Shown here one piece after another: positions 43,324 to 52,983 of a stretch of 64,000 nucleotides of DNA. The notes under the pieces were generated by a model. The model did no database searches and was not told the DNA's origin. It saw nothing but the letters and a program-made list of their open reading frames with translations. Both the position numbers and the translations under genes were made by a program. This DNA comes from Ohtaekwangia sp035628875 (GTDB lineage Bacteria > Bacteroidota > Bacteroidia > Cytophagales > Cyclobacteriaceae). Location of the stretch: contig DASPIZ010000037.1 of the NCBI GenBank assembly GCA_035628875.1, positions 9,807 through 73,806 on the forward strand. The letters are read 5' to 3'. The stretch's first letter is position 1; every line of letters begins with the position of its first letter.

Positions 43324-44972
43324 TAAAGAGAATTTTAAAGACTGCTTGTCTTATTCTGGTGGGCTTTGTTGTGATTTTGATAGCCATTGCTTTTTATCTT
43401 GAAAAGGCGCTGATTATTAATCCACCCATTAAACCTGTTATCGCGCTTTCGGAGATCGATTTAAAAGCGGATGATAGTACCAGGACGCTTGGTGAAAACT
43501 GGCTACGAAAAAGTGAAAGTGGATTGTATGAGTTGTATGTTGAAGGAAAACCTTATGAGCGCGGTTTTGCTGCAGGGGTACTCACAAAGGATTTGTTGCA
43601 ATTTCAGGAGGAAACATTTCAGAAGCAGATTGAGGATCTGGTTCCATCTAGTCTCTATCGACACGTGTTAAGATATTGTATCGGATGGTTTAACCGTGAT
43701 TTGCACGAGCATGTTGATGAAGAGTATAAGCTTGAGATACTGGGGTTATCAGAATCTGCTGCTGCGGATTATGATTACGTGGGTCCTGCATTTCAACGAA
43801 TGCTGAATTATCATGGAGCACATGATATTGGCCATGCCTTGCAAAACATGTCGTTGGTGGCCTGTACTTCTTTTGCCACATGGGGTGATCATTCGGAGGA
43901 TGGCGAGCTCATCGTCGGACGAAACTTTGATTTTTATGTAGGTGATGATTTTGCTAAAAATAAAATCATTGCTTTTTATAAGCCGGAAGCGGGGTATAAT
44001 TTCATGATGGTTACTTTTGGTGGCATGGCAGGTGTGCTTTCAGGGATGAATGAAGCAGGTCTCACAGTAACCATTAATGCCGCGAAGTCGGAGATACCGT
44101 CGTCGTCGGCTACACCTGTTTCATTGGTAGCCCGGGAGATTTTGCAATATGCTTCTTCCATCGATGAAGCTTACGCCATTGCGGAGAAAAGAAATATGTT
44201 CGTGGCGGAGTCGTTTCTCATTGGTTCTGTTAAAGATAAAAGGGCATCTGTTATCGAGAAAGATACAAAGGCCATGGCGTTATATGTATCTGAGGATAAT
44301 TTTATCATCAGTACAAATCACTTTCAAAGTGATCTTCTTGGAAAATCTGAACACAATCAGGAACACATCCGTGCAAGCGCTTCGGCTTATCGACATGATC
44401 GTGTTAAAGAGTTAATAGAACGCGTGCCAAAGCACAATTATAAAAGTGCAATAACAATATTAAGAGATCAGCTTGGCACACAAGACAAGGATATTGGTTT
44501 TGGTAACGAGCGTGCGATCAACCAGCTCATTGCACATCATAGCATTGTCTTCAATCCCGCGAAGCAGTTGGTGTGGGTATCTACAAGCCCGTGGCAAATG
44601 GGTAAGTTCGTGTGTTATGACCTGAATGAAATTTTTGCCATGCAGGATGCACCCGAAAAGGAAATTTATAAAAAGGATTTGATTGTTCCTGAAGACCCCT
44701 TTATTTACGATCCTGCTTTTAAGGCCTACCTGAAAGGCGCCAGGTACAGGTTCCCATTTGCGTCCAAAGACGATATGGATGTGGATAGTATCACTTATTG
44801 GAATCCGAATAGTTATCTTCCTTACATGCTGCAGGGCGACTATTATTTTGATCGGAGCGATTATCAGAAGGCTACACGGAGTTACGAGGAAGCGTTAACA
44901 AAAGTAATTGCAACGGCAACGGAAAAAGAACATATTGAGAAAAATTTAAAGCGCAGCCGCGAAAACAAATGA
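43320..44972 (+). CDS. C45-type Ntn-hydrolase/acyltransferase, membrane-anchored
   Basis: 550 residues. N-terminal membrane helix (6-26). The linker-nucleophile segment LVACTSFATWGD gives C182 as expected N-terminal nucleophile after self-cleavage, followed by VGRNFDF, as in acyl-CoA:6-APA acyltransferase-like and bile-salt-hydrolase-like proteins. GMNEAGLTVTINA and STNHF also fit. A short TPR-like helix pair lies near the C terminus (LPYMLQGDYYFDRSDYQKA). It faces the periplasm and could hydrolyse or transfer an acyl group of the pigment. Start overlaps the previous stop. Confidence 0.8.
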   Translation: MIKRILKTACLILVGFVVILIAIAFYLEKALIINPPIKPVIALSEIDLKADDSTRTLGENWLRKSESGLYELYVEGKPYERGFAAGVLTKDLLQFQEETFQKQIEDLVPSSLYRHVLRYCIGWFNRDLHEHVDEEYKLEILGLSESAAADYDYVGPAFQRMLNYHGAHDIGHALQNMSLVACTSFATWGDHSEDGELIVGRNFDFYVGDDFAKNKIIAFYKPEAGYNFMMVTFGGMAGVLSGMNEAGLTVTINAAKSEIPSSSATPVSLVAREILQYASSIDEAYAIAEKRNMFVAESFLIGSVKDKRASVIEKDTKAMALYVSEDNFIISTNHFQSDLLGKSEHNQEHIRASASAYRHDRVKELIERVPKHNYKSAITILRDQLGTQDKDIGFGNERAINQLIAHHSIVFNPAKQLVWVSTSPWQMGKFVCYDLNEIFAMQDAPEKEIYKKDLIVPEDPFIYDPAFKAYLKGARYRFPFASKDDMDVDSITYWNPNSYLPYMLQGDYYFDRSDYQKATRSYEEALTKVIATATEKEHIEKNLKRSRENK

Positions 44973-45343
44973 TCATAGGTACAGGAATTGATCTTGTGGA
45001 GGTTGAAAGGATTGAGGCAAAACTCCGGAAGGAAAATGGCTTTCGTGAAAAAGTCTTTTCTAAAAAGGAGATTGCATATTGCGAATCTCAGACAAACATG
45101 GCGCAACATTTTGCTGCGCGATTCGCAGCTAAAGAAGCTTTCTTAAAGGCAATAGGGCAGGGGTTGCAAGCTGGCTATGAGTTGTGTGAACTTGAAATTG
45201 TGGTGGATACATTGGGTAAGCCTTCGCTGAATGTTCGTGGGACTTTTTTAAATTACCTCCCTTCTGATCGACCTGTACGTATTCATGTCTCGATGTCTCA
45301 CCTCCAGACAGTGGCTTCCGCTGTTGTTATTGTTGAAACATGA
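44969..45343 (+). CDS. acpS: Holo-ACP synthase (4'-phosphopantetheinyl transferase)
   Basis: 124 residues, AcpS type: GTGIDLVEVERI with D8, and the KEAFLKAIGQG motif for metal and CoA binding. It attaches phosphopantetheine to the carrier proteins. Because it lies in the operon with overlaps on both sides, it probably activates the two pigment ACPs. It could also be the housekeeping enzyme, which I cannot exclude. Confidence 0.93.
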   Translation: MIIGTGIDLVEVERIEAKLRKENGFREKVFSKKEIAYCESQTNMAQHFAARFAAKEAFLKAIGQGLQAGYELCELEIVVDTLGKPSLNVRGTFLNYLPSDRPVRIHVSMSHLQTVASAVVIVET

Positions 45344-46635
45344 ATAAGTTTTTGCCTGTTATTGAATTTGCATCACCGGACGAGATCGCCGCTTTGCAAC
45401 TGGAAAAGTTGCAACGTATGCTTCAATTTTTGAATGCTAATTCAACTTTTTATAAACGTCATTTTTTACGCCATAAAGTTGATGTAACGAAGATTCAATC
45501 ACTTGCCGATCTTCAACAAATTCCGCCGGCGGTTAAAGATGATCTGCAAAATTTTAATATGGATTTTTTATGTGTGCCGAGCGAGTCAATTGCCGAATAT
45601 ACCAGCACCTCAGGCACATTGGGAAAACCAGTAACCATAGCGTTGTCATCCAATGACCTCGAAAGGCTTGCATATAACGAAGCCGTTGGTTTTACCTGTG
45701 CTGACGGATCTTCAGCCGATCTGTATCAGCTCATGCTCACGCTTGACAGGCAATTCATGGCAGGAGTTGCATATTACCAGGGTATTCGAAAGCTCAATGC
45801 GGGGTTAATCAGAGTTGGTCCCGGGGTACCTGCGATGCAATGGGATACCATACTTCGTTTAAAGCCAAACACCATTGTTGGGGTTCCTTCTTTCATGCTT
45901 AAGTTAGTCGAGTATGCAATGCAGAATGGTATCGATGTGAACGCAACGGCGGTAAAGAAAGCAATTTGCATTGGCGAGAACATCCGTACTCCGGAGTTGA
46001 AACCAAATGGCCTGGCGAGCAGGATTACGGATTTGTGGAAAATCAAACTATTCGGAACGTATGCGTCTACCGAGATGCAAACTGCTTTTACGGAATGTTC
46101 GCATGGCGTTGGGGGACATCTTCATCCTGAACTTATCATAGTAGAAATTCTCGATGAGAATAATTTACCAGTTCTGCCTGGGACGGAAGGTGAAGTAACG
46201 ATTACAACACTTGGCGTCGAGGGGATGCCGTTACTCCGATACAAGACTGGTGACATCGCTGCTATGTTTACAGACAAATGCGGATGTGGGCGAACAACAC
46301 CGAGGCTAGGCCCAGTCATTGGACGGAAGCAACAGATGCTTAAACTAAAAGGAACAACGGTTTACCCACCTGCTATTTTTGATTTATTAAACAGCATTGA
46401 AAACATTATTGATTATCGTGTCGCTGCGCGTACGACGGATATGGGCACCGATGAAATTCAAATTCACCTGGTTGCAAGTACAGGAAGCGAGGAAAAGACG
46501 ATTGCTGAGTTAACTGCAAATTTCAGATCGCGATTACGCGTAGTCCCTGAGATTATCACAAGTACACCTTTGGCGTTGGAGAAGATGACCAGTGTTGGAT
46601 CGAGAAAAGTTTCGAAGTTTATTGATCTGCGTTAG
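45340..46635 (+). CDS. AMP-dependent aryl-CoA/ACP ligase (PaaK-like)
   Basis: 431 residues. Adenylate-forming enzyme: phosphate loop YTSTSGTLGKPV (about 88-99), KLFGTYASTEMQTA, RYKTGDIAAMF. CGCGRTTPRLG resembles phenylacetate-CoA ligases. It should activate 4-coumarate made by the ammonia-lyase for transfer to CoA or ACP. It is the last gene of the operon; the 150-bp gap after it has only a weak hairpin (AACCG/CGGTT) and no clear terminator. Confidence 0.88.
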   Translation: MNKFLPVIEFASPDEIAALQLEKLQRMLQFLNANSTFYKRHFLRHKVDVTKIQSLADLQQIPPAVKDDLQNFNMDFLCVPSESIAEYTSTSGTLGKPVTIALSSNDLERLAYNEAVGFTCADGSSADLYQLMLTLDRQFMAGVAYYQGIRKLNAGLIRVGPGVPAMQWDTILRLKPNTIVGVPSFMLKLVEYAMQNGIDVNATAVKKAICIGENIRTPELKPNGLASRITDLWKIKLFGTYASTEMQTAFTECSHGVGGHLHPELIIVEILDENNLPVLPGTEGEVTITTLGVEGMPLLRYKTGDIAAMFTDKCGCGRTTPRLGPVIGRKQQMLKLKGTTVYPPAIFDLLNSIENIIDYRVAARTTDMGTDEIQIHLVASTGSEEKTIAELTANFRSRLRVVPEIITSTPLALEKMTSVGSRKVSKFIDLR

Positions 46636-46791
46636 AAAGTCATTTTTTGAATAATAGCATACTTAACCGTTTACGGTTGTAGCGGTATTCAGAATAAATC
46701 ACCATTTGGATTTCTCTGATTCATGTTGTAGGTTATCATAAAAATGCTTGAGAGCTGATTTCCGATCTTAGTCTTCGAAAGCCTTATGTTG

Positions 46792-48330
46792 ATGAAAAAT
46801 ATAGCCATTGCTTTCTTTGTTATTTGTTGCTTTTCATGTTCCAATAAAGAACAGGTAGTATCGGGTGATTTTCCCATAGTAAAAACTAAAACAGGTTTAA
46901 TACGCGGTGTTTCTTCGAATGGCATACAAATCTTTAAAGGTATTCCTTACGCTGCACCACCTGTAAACGACCTAAGATGGAAAGTACCCAAACCTGTGAG
47001 CCCGTGGAGCGATACTTTAATGTGTACCGCGTATGCAGCCAGTCCGATACAAAATCCACCGGAACCTTTCCGGATGTGGACCCAGGAGTTTATCGCACCG
47101 GCAACTCCATTGAGTGAAGATTGTTTGTATCTGAATATATGGACTCCGGGTAACATCGAAAAGGAAAAACTGCCAGTATTGGTTTGGATTCACGGCGGTG
47201 CTTTCTTGTCAGGGGCAGCCTCATGTCCGGTTTATGATGGTGAGGCTATGGCTCGAAAAGGAATTGTATTTGTAAGTATAAATTACAGACTCGGCATATT
47301 CGGTTTCATGGCTCATCCGGATTTAACTGCGGAATCTGAAAACAAATCATCCGGTAATTATGGATTACTTGATCAAATTCAAGCGCTTCGCTGGGTAAAA
47401 GAAAACGTTTCTGCATTCGGTGGTGATCCTGAAAAAGTTACTATTGCTGGTCAATCGGCTGGCTCCATGAGCGTACAGTTGCTGGTAGCCTCTCCGTTAA
47501 CAAAAAATCTTTTACACGGTGCAATAGCACAAAGCGGGGCATCTGCCAATGGTCCATCAATGACATTGCGTGAAGCGGAGGAGATCGGACAATCAATTGC
47601 AGAAAAGGCAAGCGTCTCAACTATCGATGCCTTGCGAAATTTGTCGGCAGATAGTATGCTGGCCCTGGGCAATACATTACCATTCGGAAGTTTCTTTCCA
47701 GTAATCGACGGCTATGTCGTTCCTGAAAACATGAAAGAGACATTTGAGGATAGACAGCACCGGGATGTCCCTTTACTTGCAGGGTGGGTGACCGGTGATG
47801 CCGACTTATCGAGACAAGAGATAAAATCAAAAGATGATTTTAAAAGTTTTGTCAATATGAATTACGGTGAACAGATAGAAGCATTCTTAAAAGTGTTCCC
47901 TGCAGACACCGATGAGTTGGCAGAGAACTCACAACGAAGACTTGCTGTCTTAAATTTCGCCGCCTTCGCCAATCATGTTTGGGCAACGTCCAATACAAGC
48001 AAAAGCTTTCTTTACCAATTTAGTTACGTTCCGACGGATAAGCCAGGATTCCCAAATTATGGCGCATTCCATACGTCGGAAGTTCCGTTTGCCTATCATA
48101 CCTTAAAATACTGGGATCGTCCGTGGAAAGAATCAGATCTAAAAGTTGAAGAATACATGAGCACGTATTGGGCAAACTTTATCAAAACAGGTAATCCAAA
48201 TAGCGAGCTGCTACCCGAATGGAAACCGTATGACAAGACTTCAGGTAACATCATGGAATTAGGTATTGAACCCGTAATACAGCCAGGACTTTTTAAGCAA
48301 GAATTTAAGCTTTTAGAAAATCTGTTTTAA
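46792..48330 (+). CDS. Type-B carboxylesterase lipoprotein
   Basis: 512 residues from ATG 46792; an ATG two codons earlier is possible. Lipoprotein signal FFVICCFSC. The family pattern is complete: IRGVSSNGIQIFKGIPYAAPP, SEDCLYLNIWTP, oxyanion VWIHGGAFLSGA, nucleophile elbow GQSAGSMS and His in GAFHTSEVPFAY. It hydrolyses carboxylic esters outside the inner membrane. It is not obviously part of the pigment operon but follows it in the same direction. Confidence 0.92.
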   Translation: MKNIAIAFFVICCFSCSNKEQVVSGDFPIVKTKTGLIRGVSSNGIQIFKGIPYAAPPVNDLRWKVPKPVSPWSDTLMCTAYAASPIQNPPEPFRMWTQEFIAPATPLSEDCLYLNIWTPGNIEKEKLPVLVWIHGGAFLSGAASCPVYDGEAMARKGIVFVSINYRLGIFGFMAHPDLTAESENKSSGNYGLLDQIQALRWVKENVSAFGGDPEKVTIAGQSAGSMSVQLLVASPLTKNLLHGAIAQSGASANGPSMTLREAEEIGQSIAEKASVSTIDALRNLSADSMLALGNTLPFGSFFPVIDGYVVPENMKETFEDRQHRDVPLLAGWVTGDADLSRQEIKSKDDFKSFVNMNYGEQIEAFLKVFPADTDELAENSQRRLAVLNFAAFANHVWATSNTSKSFLYQFSYVPTDKPGFPNYGAFHTSEVPFAYHTLKYWDRPWKESDLKVEEYMSTYWANFIKTGNPNSELLPEWKPYDKTSGNIMELGIEPVIQPGLFKQEFKLLENLF

Positions 48331-48369
48331 CTAAACTCTTCATGGTGTTGAATCCATCAAGCGTTTAGT
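48330..48369. terminator. Hairpin between convergent genes
   Basis: ACTAAAC (48330-48336) pairs with GTTTAGT (48363-48369); CTT/AAG and ATGG/CCAT continue the stem across single mismatches to an 8-base loop. CTTTTCTTT follows. Likely the terminator of the carboxylesterase gene, possibly of both converging genes. Confidence 0.6.
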
Positions 48370-48382
48370 CTTTTCTTTATAA

Positions 48383-50818
48383 TTAAAAATCACCACCCGC
48401 ATCAATATCACCACCTTCTCCGTTACCCGGACCGTTGCCCTGACGTTGTTGACGGTTTTCTTTCTTCGTATTCAGGCGGTATGTAAACGTGAAGAGTACC
48501 TGACGTGATCTCCACTGAAATTCGTTCTCTGATTGATAATCCTCTTCCTGGATGATGTTTCTGAATTTCCGTGAGTTCAACAGATCGCGAACGCCGAGTG
48601 TAACCGTACCGTTGCCTTTTAACACGTCACGCGATAATCCAAGATCAATAAAATACATTGACCTGTTTCTTCCCTGTGGTGTGATTCTTGGAGCACGGTA
48701 ATTAAACCCGGCCTGGAAATCCCATTTCTTAAAAAATGTGAACTTTGATGTTGTGCGACTTGTCCATGTGTAGGTATCGCTATAGAAGCGCTCATCCCTG
48801 TAATCTCCTTCGGTGATCGCACGGTAGAAGTTCGCGTTGGTGTTAAGTCTCCACCAGTCTACCGGATTCCATGATAGGTTAAACTCAAGGCCATAAGCAT
48901 CCTCCGTGGCCAGGTTTACCGGAAGTGTTCGTGTATAGCCAATTGAATCTTCGATCTGCTCTGTGATACGTTGGACTACGCCAGTACGATAACGATAGTA
49001 AGCACTTGATAAGATGGAACCGGTTTCCCAATTAATGAGATACCCTGCTTCAATGGAATTGGTGTATTCCGGTTTCAGGTCGGGGTTCCCAACAAACACA
49101 GAACGGTTGTCGCTGTAATTCGAGAATGGCATCAGGTCGCGAAAGCGTGGCCGACTCAACCGATAGCTATAACTCAACTGAAGTGTTTTTTCCGGTGATA
49201 ACCGATAGGACAGATGAGCACTTGGAAACAGATTAAAATATTCCTGATAATTAATATCGCTGGTTTCAGCAAGCTCAACAGAAACATCGGTATACTCGCC
49301 GCGCACCCCGCCTTGCCAGGAGAAACGACCGATCTCGTTGCCGGCGATGAAGTAAGCAGAATGAATGTTCTCGGTATAGATGAGATTGTTATTCAGATTC
49401 GGAATAACATGCCAGGTTTCGTCTTCAAGGTTTTGTTGCCTTACCGTGAAATCGTTGTCGATCATACGTAATGTACTTTTAAACCCGGCCTCAACTTTTC
49501 CTTTTTCATTAAACGGGTGTACGTAATCCATTTGAAAAAGAGCGTTCCTTTCATTCTCTGTATTACGCGACCGTTGCAGCGACAACGAGTCGATACTTAA
49601 ATCAATCTCGCGAAAGCGCGCTTTTTCCGTTTCAACATTCTCAATCCATTTAAAGTCAGCAGTAAGTAATCTCCCTTTACGCGCGTATTCTTTACGGTAG
49701 CTTAATGCGATTTCTGTGTTAAGTTCTGGTTCTTCTTCGCGTTCAGTTCTCACAACGGTGCGGCCAAGGATGTCGTTGTTGTCGAAATACAGATATTCAT
49801 ATTTTGACTTATTTAAACCATTGGAGGTACGCACAACAAAAGAGCCGGTAAGGATACTTTTTTCGCTGAGATAATAGTCAAGCCCTGCTCGCAGGCTATG
49901 CGACAGGTCACTCCGCGAACGGTTATTGTTTTGACGGAAAGAGAAGGCTGTATCAAGTTCCGCATCCTGAAATGATTGTATCGAATATCCCTTACCAGGA
50001 TTTGCCCGGTAGCTGATGCCATAACTGGTGAAGAGGTTGAATTTATCTTTACGAAAGTTTACATTGAATGAGGCTCCATAGTTATCGGGATAACCACCAT
50101 TAACCGAAAACGATCCATTGATACCTTTTCCTTTTTCTTTTTTCAGAACGATGTTGATGATGCCAACTTCTCCTTCTGCATCAAATCGTGCTGATGGATT
50201 GGTAATAACCTCCACGCTTTCGATCAGATTTCCCGGAATCTGTCGCAATGCATCGGCTGTGCTTATCCCAGTAAGTCCGGAGGGTCGTCCATCAATAAGG
50301 ATACGTACGTTTCCACTACCTCGCAAGCTGATATTTCCATCAACGTCTACCGCGACCGAAGGAACGTTGTCCAAAATATCGGAAGCGCTTCCGCTGATGT
50401 TGCTCAGATCTTTACCAACCTGGAAAACACGTTTATCAAGATATAATTCCATCTGGCTCTTTTCACCTTGAACAGTAACCGCATCGAGTACCTGAGAACT
50501 TGACGACAGCGCAATTGTTCCTAATGATACGTCGCTGTTAATGACGTTTACGTTTGGGATGGTTTTTTCTTCATAAGAGAGAAAGGTGACCTTGAGGTAA
50601 TAATTTCCTGGTTTTGTCGCGATTGTAAAGTTTCCTTCGCCGTCGGATACGGCACCCGTTACTAAAGTGGAATCAAGGTTGTTGTACAGTGCGGCATTTG
50701 CATAAGGCACAGCGGCGTTGCTTTCATCCACAACTTGTCCTGTAATAGAATAGGAAGTCTGTGCCTGAACAGCCGTACAGCCAAGTAAAAACAATGTGAT
50801 GAACGTATAATGCTTCAT
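48383..50818 (-). CDS. TonB-dependent receptor, outer membrane beta-barrel family
   Basis: 811 residues. Signal peptide (HYTFITLFLLGCTAVQA), carboxypeptidase-regulatory-like domain (ITGQVVDESNAAVPYANAAL), plug with SDILDNVPSVAVDVDGNIS, LRGSGNVRILIDGRPSG and EVITNPSARFDAEGEVGII, then a long barrel. The C-terminal tail is Gly/Asn/Asp-rich (GNGPGNGEGGDIDAGG), unlike the usual terminal aromatic strand, and follows the last strand. The gene lies 62 bases after the histidine kinase gene on the same strand, so it may be co-transcribed with or controlled by that system. Confidence 0.88.
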   Translation of the reverse strand: MKHYTFITLFLLGCTAVQAQTSYSITGQVVDESNAAVPYANAALYNNLDSTLVTGAVSDGEGNFTIATKPGNYYLKVTFLSYEEKTIPNVNVINSDVSLGTIALSSSSQVLDAVTVQGEKSQMELYLDKRVFQVGKDLSNISGSASDILDNVPSVAVDVDGNISLRGSGNVRILIDGRPSGLTGISTADALRQIPGNLIESVEVITNPSARFDAEGEVGIINIVLKKEKGKGINGSFSVNGGYPDNYGASFNVNFRKDKFNLFTSYGISYRANPGKGYSIQSFQDAELDTAFSFRQNNNRSRSDLSHSLRAGLDYYLSEKSILTGSFVVRTSNGLNKSKYEYLYFDNNDILGRTVVRTEREEEPELNTEIALSYRKEYARKGRLLTADFKWIENVETEKARFREIDLSIDSLSLQRSRNTENERNALFQMDYVHPFNEKGKVEAGFKSTLRMIDNDFTVRQQNLEDETWHVIPNLNNNLIYTENIHSAYFIAGNEIGRFSWQGGVRGEYTDVSVELAETSDINYQEYFNLFPSAHLSYRLSPEKTLQLSYSYRLSRPRFRDLMPFSNYSDNRSVFVGNPDLKPEYTNSIEAGYLINWETGSILSSAYYRYRTGVVQRITEQIEDSIGYTRTLPVNLATEDAYGLEFNLSWNPVDWWRLNTNANFYRAITEGDYRDERFYSDTYTWTSRTTSKFTFFKKWDFQAGFNYRAPRITPQGRNRSMYFIDLGLSRDVLKGNGTVTLGVRDLLNSRKFRNIIQEEDYQSENEFQWRSRQVLFTFTYRLNTKKENRQQRQGNGPGNGEGGDIDAGGDF

Positions 50819-50880
50819 ACTTCAGGTATTATTGGCGCGAATGTCTGGCCGAAATTTGAAGAGAATTTGAAGTTCTTGTA

Positions 50881-52134
50881 CTATTTCCAGCTTACCTGAA
50901 TCTTATGCCAACCTTCTTCAAATTGATAGTCGATTGCCAGCTGATTGAGGATGCAAATTTGCTTGACAATCGCCAGGCCAAGTCCCACAGACTCTGTATC
51001 CTGGTTTCCTTTTTTGAATCGGTTGAACAATTCTTCAGGAGGGAGTGAAGGCGGTTCGCCGGTATTTTTAAGCGTCAATCTGGTTGTCCGAAGGTCAATT
51101 TCGATCGAACCGTTTAGAAAATTATGTCTTATTGAATTGTTAAATAAATTATTCAACAGGATATCGGCGAGGGTAGGATGGAGGCTCACGTAGACGTCAG
51201 GTTGAATGATGCGGGTTACTGCAATCGTTTTCAGCTCAAACAGGTCTTCAAAATCGGACAACTTTTTTGTTACCAATTCACTGAGGTTGATCGATTGCCC
51301 CGCTGCATACTCCTGGTTGTTCAATTTTGTGAGCAGCGTTAACGCCTGCCCCATACGGGAAAGTTTTTCTACTGCCTCATGTGCGGAAAGAATCAATTTA
51401 GCCTGCTCGTCTTTTATCTCTGACTCCATCAACAATTCAAGTTTTCCGCGAATGATGGCCAACGGCGTTTGCATTTCATGAGAAGCATTTTCGGTAAACT
51501 CTTTCAGCGATTGGTAATCCTGTTTTGCTTTGTTCGTCATCGTGATCAAAAAATCATTCAGATTGTTGAACTCATTGGTGGTACTTCTATCGGGCATAAA
51601 CTTATTCTTCTGGTTTAGCCGGAAGGATTCTATGGCAGCCAACGTAGCATGAAACGGCCTGAGAATATAATTAGAAATAACCCTGGATGAAATAAGAACA
51701 AAAACAAGCAGTATGACCACAATCCAGATCATCGATTTTTGAACTGCGTCTACAATGTCATCTGGCTCGACCATGATATCATAGGTAGAGATCAGGTAAT
51801 GATTGCCATTGATTTTATACGAAGCCGAACCTTTCAGGTGTCTCTCAACACGCTGAAGTTGCTGATGCATGGCAAAGGTGTCCTTCACATGAAATGGAAT
51901 CTCCGGAGCGTCAAATTGCAACTGTTTAATTTCAACAGGATCATGATTGATTTTTCGAAGTGGAACGCCCCGCTCCAGCCTTCCTGCAATATTGTCGATC
52001 CAGAACTGAAGTTCGCGTGATTCTTCTTTGTCAATCTCTTTTGCCATGTTCTCGTAAATGATCACACCACCCGCGAGAAGCACAAACAACGTGATGATAA
52101 GATACCAAACGGTAAACTGGTTGATCAGCTTCAT
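50881..52134 (-). CDS. Sensor histidine kinase
   Basis: 417 residues. Two membrane helices (about 8-28 and 134-158) enclose a periplasmic sensor region of about 105 residues; a HAMP-like linker follows. H219 in NASHEMQTPL is the phosphorylated His; NNLFNNSIRHN and SVGLGLAIVK are the ATP-binding boxes. Its start overlaps the stop of the response regulator gene by four bases. Confidence 0.92.
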   Translation of the reverse strand: MKLINQFTVWYLIITLFVLLAGGVIIYENMAKEIDKEESRELQFWIDNIAGRLERGVPLRKINHDPVEIKQLQFDAPEIPFHVKDTFAMHQQLQRVERHLKGSASYKINGNHYLISTYDIMVEPDDIVDAVQKSMIWIVVILLVFVLISSRVISNYILRPFHATLAAIESFRLNQKNKFMPDRSTTNEFNNLNDFLITMTNKAKQDYQSLKEFTENASHEMQTPLAIIRGKLELLMESEIKDEQAKLILSAHEAVEKLSRMGQALTLLTKLNNQEYAAGQSINLSELVTKKLSDFEDLFELKTIAVTRIIQPDVYVSLHPTLADILLNNLFNNSIRHNFLNGSIEIDLRTTRLTLKNTGEPPSLPPEELFNRFKKGNQDTESVGLGLAIVKQICILNQLAIDYQFEEGWHKIQVSWK

Positions 52135-52811
52135 GGTGTAGTATTAAATTTATACCCGAGGCCGTAAACAGTGCCGATGTAATCTCTTCCCTTTGCCTGT
52201 TCTATTTTACGACGTAGATTTTTTACATGCTGGTAAACAAAATCAAAATTCGCAAGATTGTCTGTGTAATCGCCCCACAAATGTTCCGCTATCGATTGGC
52301 GGGTGAGCACGCGATTTTTATTGATTATAAAATAGAGAAGAAGATCAAATTCTTTTTTTGTTAGTTCAAGCAGGTTACCATGTACACGAGCTTCCATGGT
52401 ATCCGGATTCACATTGATCTCATTAAAACTGATCAATCGTTCACCGTTAAGTTTCTTACGACGATAGATCGCTTTCAACCGGGCATTGAGTTCGGTCAGG
52501 TGAAACGGTTTTGTGAGGTAATCATCGGCGCCAAGTTCAAGGCCGTTGATTTTGTCATCCACCGCGTTTCTGGCCGAAATGATCAGAATACCAGATTCGA
52601 TCTTCTCACGTTTGATCCATTCCAGCAATTGGAGTCCGCTCCGGTCTGGCAACATAATATCCAGAATAACAATGTCGTATTCAAAAGAAGCAAGCTTGTC
52701 CAATGCTTCCGCATAAGTAAATGAAGTCTCACAAATAAAGCCCTCCTTCTCCAGAAATGTCTGAATATTATGGGCGAGTTCTTTATTGTCTTCAACAAGG
52801 ATAATCTTCAT
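52131..52811 (-). CDS. OmpR-family response regulator
   Basis: 226 residues. Receiver domain with acidic pocket (VEDN), phospho-acceptor D51 (VILDIMLPD) and K in TKPF; a C-terminal winged helix with LTKKEFDLLLYF and the ending GLGYKFN. Partner of the kinase encoded next. It is divergent from the second two-component pair across 172 bp, so both promoters share that region. Confidence 0.95.
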   Translation of the reverse strand: MKIILVEDNKELAHNIQTFLEKEGFICETSFTYAEALDKLASFEYDIVILDIMLPDRSGLQLLEWIKREKIESGILIISARNAVDDKINGLELGADDYLTKPFHLTELNARLKAIYRRKKLNGERLISFNEINVNPDTMEARVHGNLLELTKKEFDLLLYFIINKNRVLTRQSIAEHLWGDYTDNLANFDFVYQHVKNLRRKIEQAKGRDYIGTVYGLGYKFNTTP

Positions 52812-52983
52812 GAAAACGCAAGATAAATTTAAATTTTGAAGAAATCTTGAAGGAAAAGCAAGCTCGTATAATTCCTTAATTTTTGTACCTATGGCTGTTG
52901 AAAAAATTAATTTCCTGCGATGATGCTTAGGTTAATTCGTTGTATTATTGTCGTCGGCAGGGCATTAGCTAAATGCCGAATGT

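Noticed and set aside
46671..46684. Terminator of the pigment operon (AACCG/CGGTT hairpin)
   Set aside because: Five-base stem without a T-run; too weak to call.
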